This document shows positions 34,843 through 36,705 of a DNA stretch of 36,705 bases, in pieces. Under the pieces are notes generated by a model. It was not told the DNA's origin, ran no database searches, and was given only the letters and a program-made list of their open reading frames with translations. This DNA comes from Eubacteriales bacterium (GTDB lineage: Bacteria > Bacillota > Clostridia > Tissierellales > Dethiosulfatibacteraceae), in contig JAUYTY010000084.1 of assembly GCA_030694905.1 (NCBI GenBank), positions 1-36,705 of the forward strand, written 5' to 3'. The translations under genes and the position numbers were made by a program. Position 1 is the first letter of the stretch; the number at the start of each line of letters is the position of its first letter.

Positions 34843-35862
34843 ATGGGATTTAGAACAGACATGGGAATTGATTTGGGCACTGCTTCAGTGCTTGTCTATA
34901 TAAAGGGAAAGGGGATTGTTTTACAAGAGCCTTCTGTTGTTGCAATTGATAGAAATACCAACAAAATATTGGCTGTTGGAGAAGAAGCACGCATGATGCT
35001 TGGCAGAACACCGGGGAATATCGTTGCTATTCGACCACTGAGAGACGGCGTGATATCAGACTTTGATATTACTGAAAAAATGATTAAATATTTCATCAAA
35101 AAGGCTGTTGGTGGCACAATATTTAAACCAAGGGTCATGGTTTGTGTTCCCAGCGGTGTGACCGAGGTTGAAAAACGAGCGGTTATTGATGCCTGCAACC
35201 AGGCAGGAGCAAGCAAGACTTATCTGATAGAAGAACCTGTAGCCGCTGCTATTGGCGCAGGCATAGATTTGTCAAAACCATCCGGCAATATGGTGATTGA
35301 TATGGGGGGCGGCACCACTGACGTTGCTGTTCTGTCACTGGGTGGCATTGTGGTCAGCAAATCAATCAAGATTGCAGGCGATAAATTTGACGAGGCAATC
35401 GTCAGATACATCAGAAAAAAATACAATGTAATGATTGGATTGAGGAGCGCTGAAGATCTGAAGATTCAGATTGGAACAGCTTTTCCGGAAGATGAGGAAA
35501 AATTCGTCGAAGTAAGGGGAAGGAATCTTGTCACTGGCTTGCCAAAAAATCTAACGATATCTTCCACTGATATGCTGGAAGCATTGGAAGAAACTGTCAC
35601 ATCTATTGCAGATGCCGTACATTCTGTCTTGGAAAGGACGCCACCGGAATTAGCAGCTGATATCAGTGAGAAAGGTATCATTCTGACCGGAGGCGGGGGT
35701 TTGCTGCATGGGCTGGATAAGTTAATCGCTAAAAGAACCGGGGTATCTGTCAGGGTTGCTGACGATGCCATCTCTTGCGTTGCCTTGGGAACAGGAAAGG
35801 CTTTGGACAACATGGATGTTTACTCCAGCTCACTCTTAACAGATGAAAGGAAGAGATACTGA
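34843..35862 (+). CDS. mreB: MreB/Mbl-family rod-shape protein
   Basis: A 339-residue bacterial actin that guides side-wall synthesis. The phosphate-1 loop is MGIDLGTASVLVYIKGKGIVL, phosphate-2 is MVIDMGGGTTDVAVLSLGG, and the adenosine motif GIILTGGGGLLHGLD is near residue 280. Mbl and MreBH paralogues look alike, so the symbol marks family only. GGAGGA precedes the ATG, with TATAAT about 30 bases upstream. Its TGA shares one base with the galU ATG. Confidence 0.92.
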   Translation: MGFRTDMGIDLGTASVLVYIKGKGIVLQEPSVVAIDRNTNKILAVGEEARMMLGRTPGNIVAIRPLRDGVISDFDITEKMIKYFIKKAVGGTIFKPRVMVCVPSGVTEVEKRAVIDACNQAGASKTYLIEEPVAAAIGAGIDLSKPSGNMVIDMGGGTTDVAVLSLGGIVVSKSIKIAGDKFDEAIVRYIRKKYNVMIGLRSAEDLKIQIGTAFPEDEEKFVEVRGRNLVTGLPKNLTISSTDMLEALEETVTSIADAVHSVLERTPPELAADISEKGIILTGGGGLLHGLDKLIAKRTGVSVRVADDAISCVALGTGKALDNMDVYSSSLLTDERKRY

Positions 35863-36705
35863 TGCAGGTGAAAAAAGCCATCATTCCCGCTGCTGGCCTG
35901 GGAACCAGATTTTTACCGGCAACAAAAGCACAGCCTAAAGAAATGTTGCCAATAGTAGACAAACCTACTATTCAGTATATAGTGGAAGAAGCAGTCAATT
36001 CCGGGATTGAGGACATATTAATAATAACGGGTAGAAATAAGCGGGCGATTGAAGATCATTTTGATAAATCCTTTGAGCTGGAAGTTACTTTGGAACAAAA
36101 GGGCAAGCATGAATTGCTTAAAATTGTCAAGGATATTTCAGAATTGGTCAATATTCACTATATAAGACAAAAAGAAGCCAATGGTTTGGGACATGCTATC
36201 CATTGTGCTAAGGCTTTTATCAAAGATGAACCATTTGCAGTTCTTCTTGGTGATGATATAGTGTACTCGGAAAAACCCTGCCTATTGCAATTGATGGAAC
36301 AGTACGAGACATATCAATCAACAATTTTAGGCGTGCAGAGCGTTTCACCTGAGGACGTCGATAAATATGGCATCGTATCCGGGACAAAAATCAGCGATAA
36401 TCTTTATTTGGTAGATGATCTGATTGAAAAACCTGACAAGGAGAATGCACCCACAAATGTGGCTATACTTGGACGTTATATAATAACCCCTGGCATATTT
36501 GAGGTACTTGAACATACCAAACCGGGAGCAGGTGGAGAGATACAGCTGACAGACGCTCTCAAAGAACTGGCACAAAAAGAGAAGATGTATGCTTATGAGT
36601 TCCAAGGTGAAAGGTATGATGTCGGTGATAAATTAGGATTTCTAAAAGCAACTGTCGAATTTGCCCTTCGAAGAGATGATATCAAAAATGATTTTATGGA
36701 TTATT
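35862..36705 (+). CDS. galU: UTP-glucose-1-phosphate uridylyltransferase, 3' end cut by window
   Basis: The open frame starts at ATG 35862 and runs 281 codons to the right edge without a stop. It begins MQVKKAIIPAAGLGTRFLPATKAQPKEM, the nucleotide-binding signature of GalU, and contains FAVLLGDDIVY, LIEKPDKENAPTNVAILGRYI and GGEIQLTDAL. The enzyme makes UDP-glucose for envelope glycans. Typical members have about 290 residues, so only roughly ten are missing. Coupled with mreB by a TGATG overlap, it links shape and envelope synthesis. Confidence 0.93.
   Translation, partial: MQVKKAIIPAAGLGTRFLPATKAQPKEMLPIVDKPTIQYIVEEAVNSGIEDILIITGRNKRAIEDHFDKSFELEVTLEQKGKHELLKIVKDISELVNIHYIRQKEANGLGHAIHCAKAFIKDEPFAVLLGDDIVYSEKPCLLQLMEQYETYQSTILGVQSVSPEDVDKYGIVSGTKISDNLYLVDDLIEKPDKENAPTNVAILGRYIITPGIFEVLEHTKPGAGGEIQLTDALKELAQKEKMYAYEFQGERYDVGDKLGFLKATVEFALRRDDIKNDFMDY

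Overview
This window reads as chromosomal DNA of an anaerobic, amino-acid-fermenting member of the Clostridia. The support is a low-GC background, strong AGGAGG-type ribosome sites, frequent TTG/GTG starts, an F-type ATP synthase with a sodium-binding c subunit, the tail of a sodium-pumping decarboxylase, and a complete anaerobic ornithine-oxidation operon. The genus cannot be fixed from the sequence alone. No tRNA, rRNA, CRISPR array, IS element or phage gene was seen.

Layout. (1) 1-143 is the end of a Na+-translocating decarboxylase beta subunit, followed by a terminator and a long leader with two promoters. (2) 596-7701 is the atp operon, atpZ-atpI-atpB-atpE-atpF-atpH-atpA-atpG-atpD-atpC, closed by a terminator. 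(3) 7734-16183 is mostly housekeeping: a 3-keto-5-aminohexanoate cleavage enzyme (kce) under a palindromic operator, an ABC-F ATPase, an omega-amidase-like nitrilase, ferritin, a radical SAM protein, a DegV protein with a small membrane protein, rho and rpmE. (4) 16254-19402 holds a MATE exporter, a PAS/AAA+/Fis sigma-54 activator and an undecaprenol/diacylglycerol kinase. (5) 19661-27535 is the ornithine operon ord-ortA-ortB-oraS-oraE-(glmL-like)-orr, preceded by a well-formed -24/-12 promoter, then an EamA transporter. (6) 28593-31679, reversed, is argC-argJ-argB. (7) 31835-36705 holds a KamA-like radical SAM gene, sdaAB-sdaAA, an mreB-family gene and a galU gene cut by the window edge.

How the genes work together. 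Orr racemises L-ornithine, the B12/PLP mutase OraSE moves the terminal amino group to give 2,4-diaminopentanoate, Ord oxidises and deaminates it, and OrtAB cleaves the product with CoA to alanine and acetyl-CoA. The GlmL-like protein probably maintains the mutase. Serine dehydratase, Kce and the Na+ decarboxylase fit the same amino-acid-fermenting lifestyle, in which a sodium gradient would be shared between decarboxylase and ATP synthase. Genes that make ornithine (argCJB) lie convergent to those that burn it.

The least explained signals are: a 14-bp palindrome present both at the activator gene's own promoter and about 110 bp upstream of the sigma-54 promoter; a structured intergenic element found twice, each copy starting on the stop codon of an ornithine-pathway gene; and related short motifs at two other promoters.
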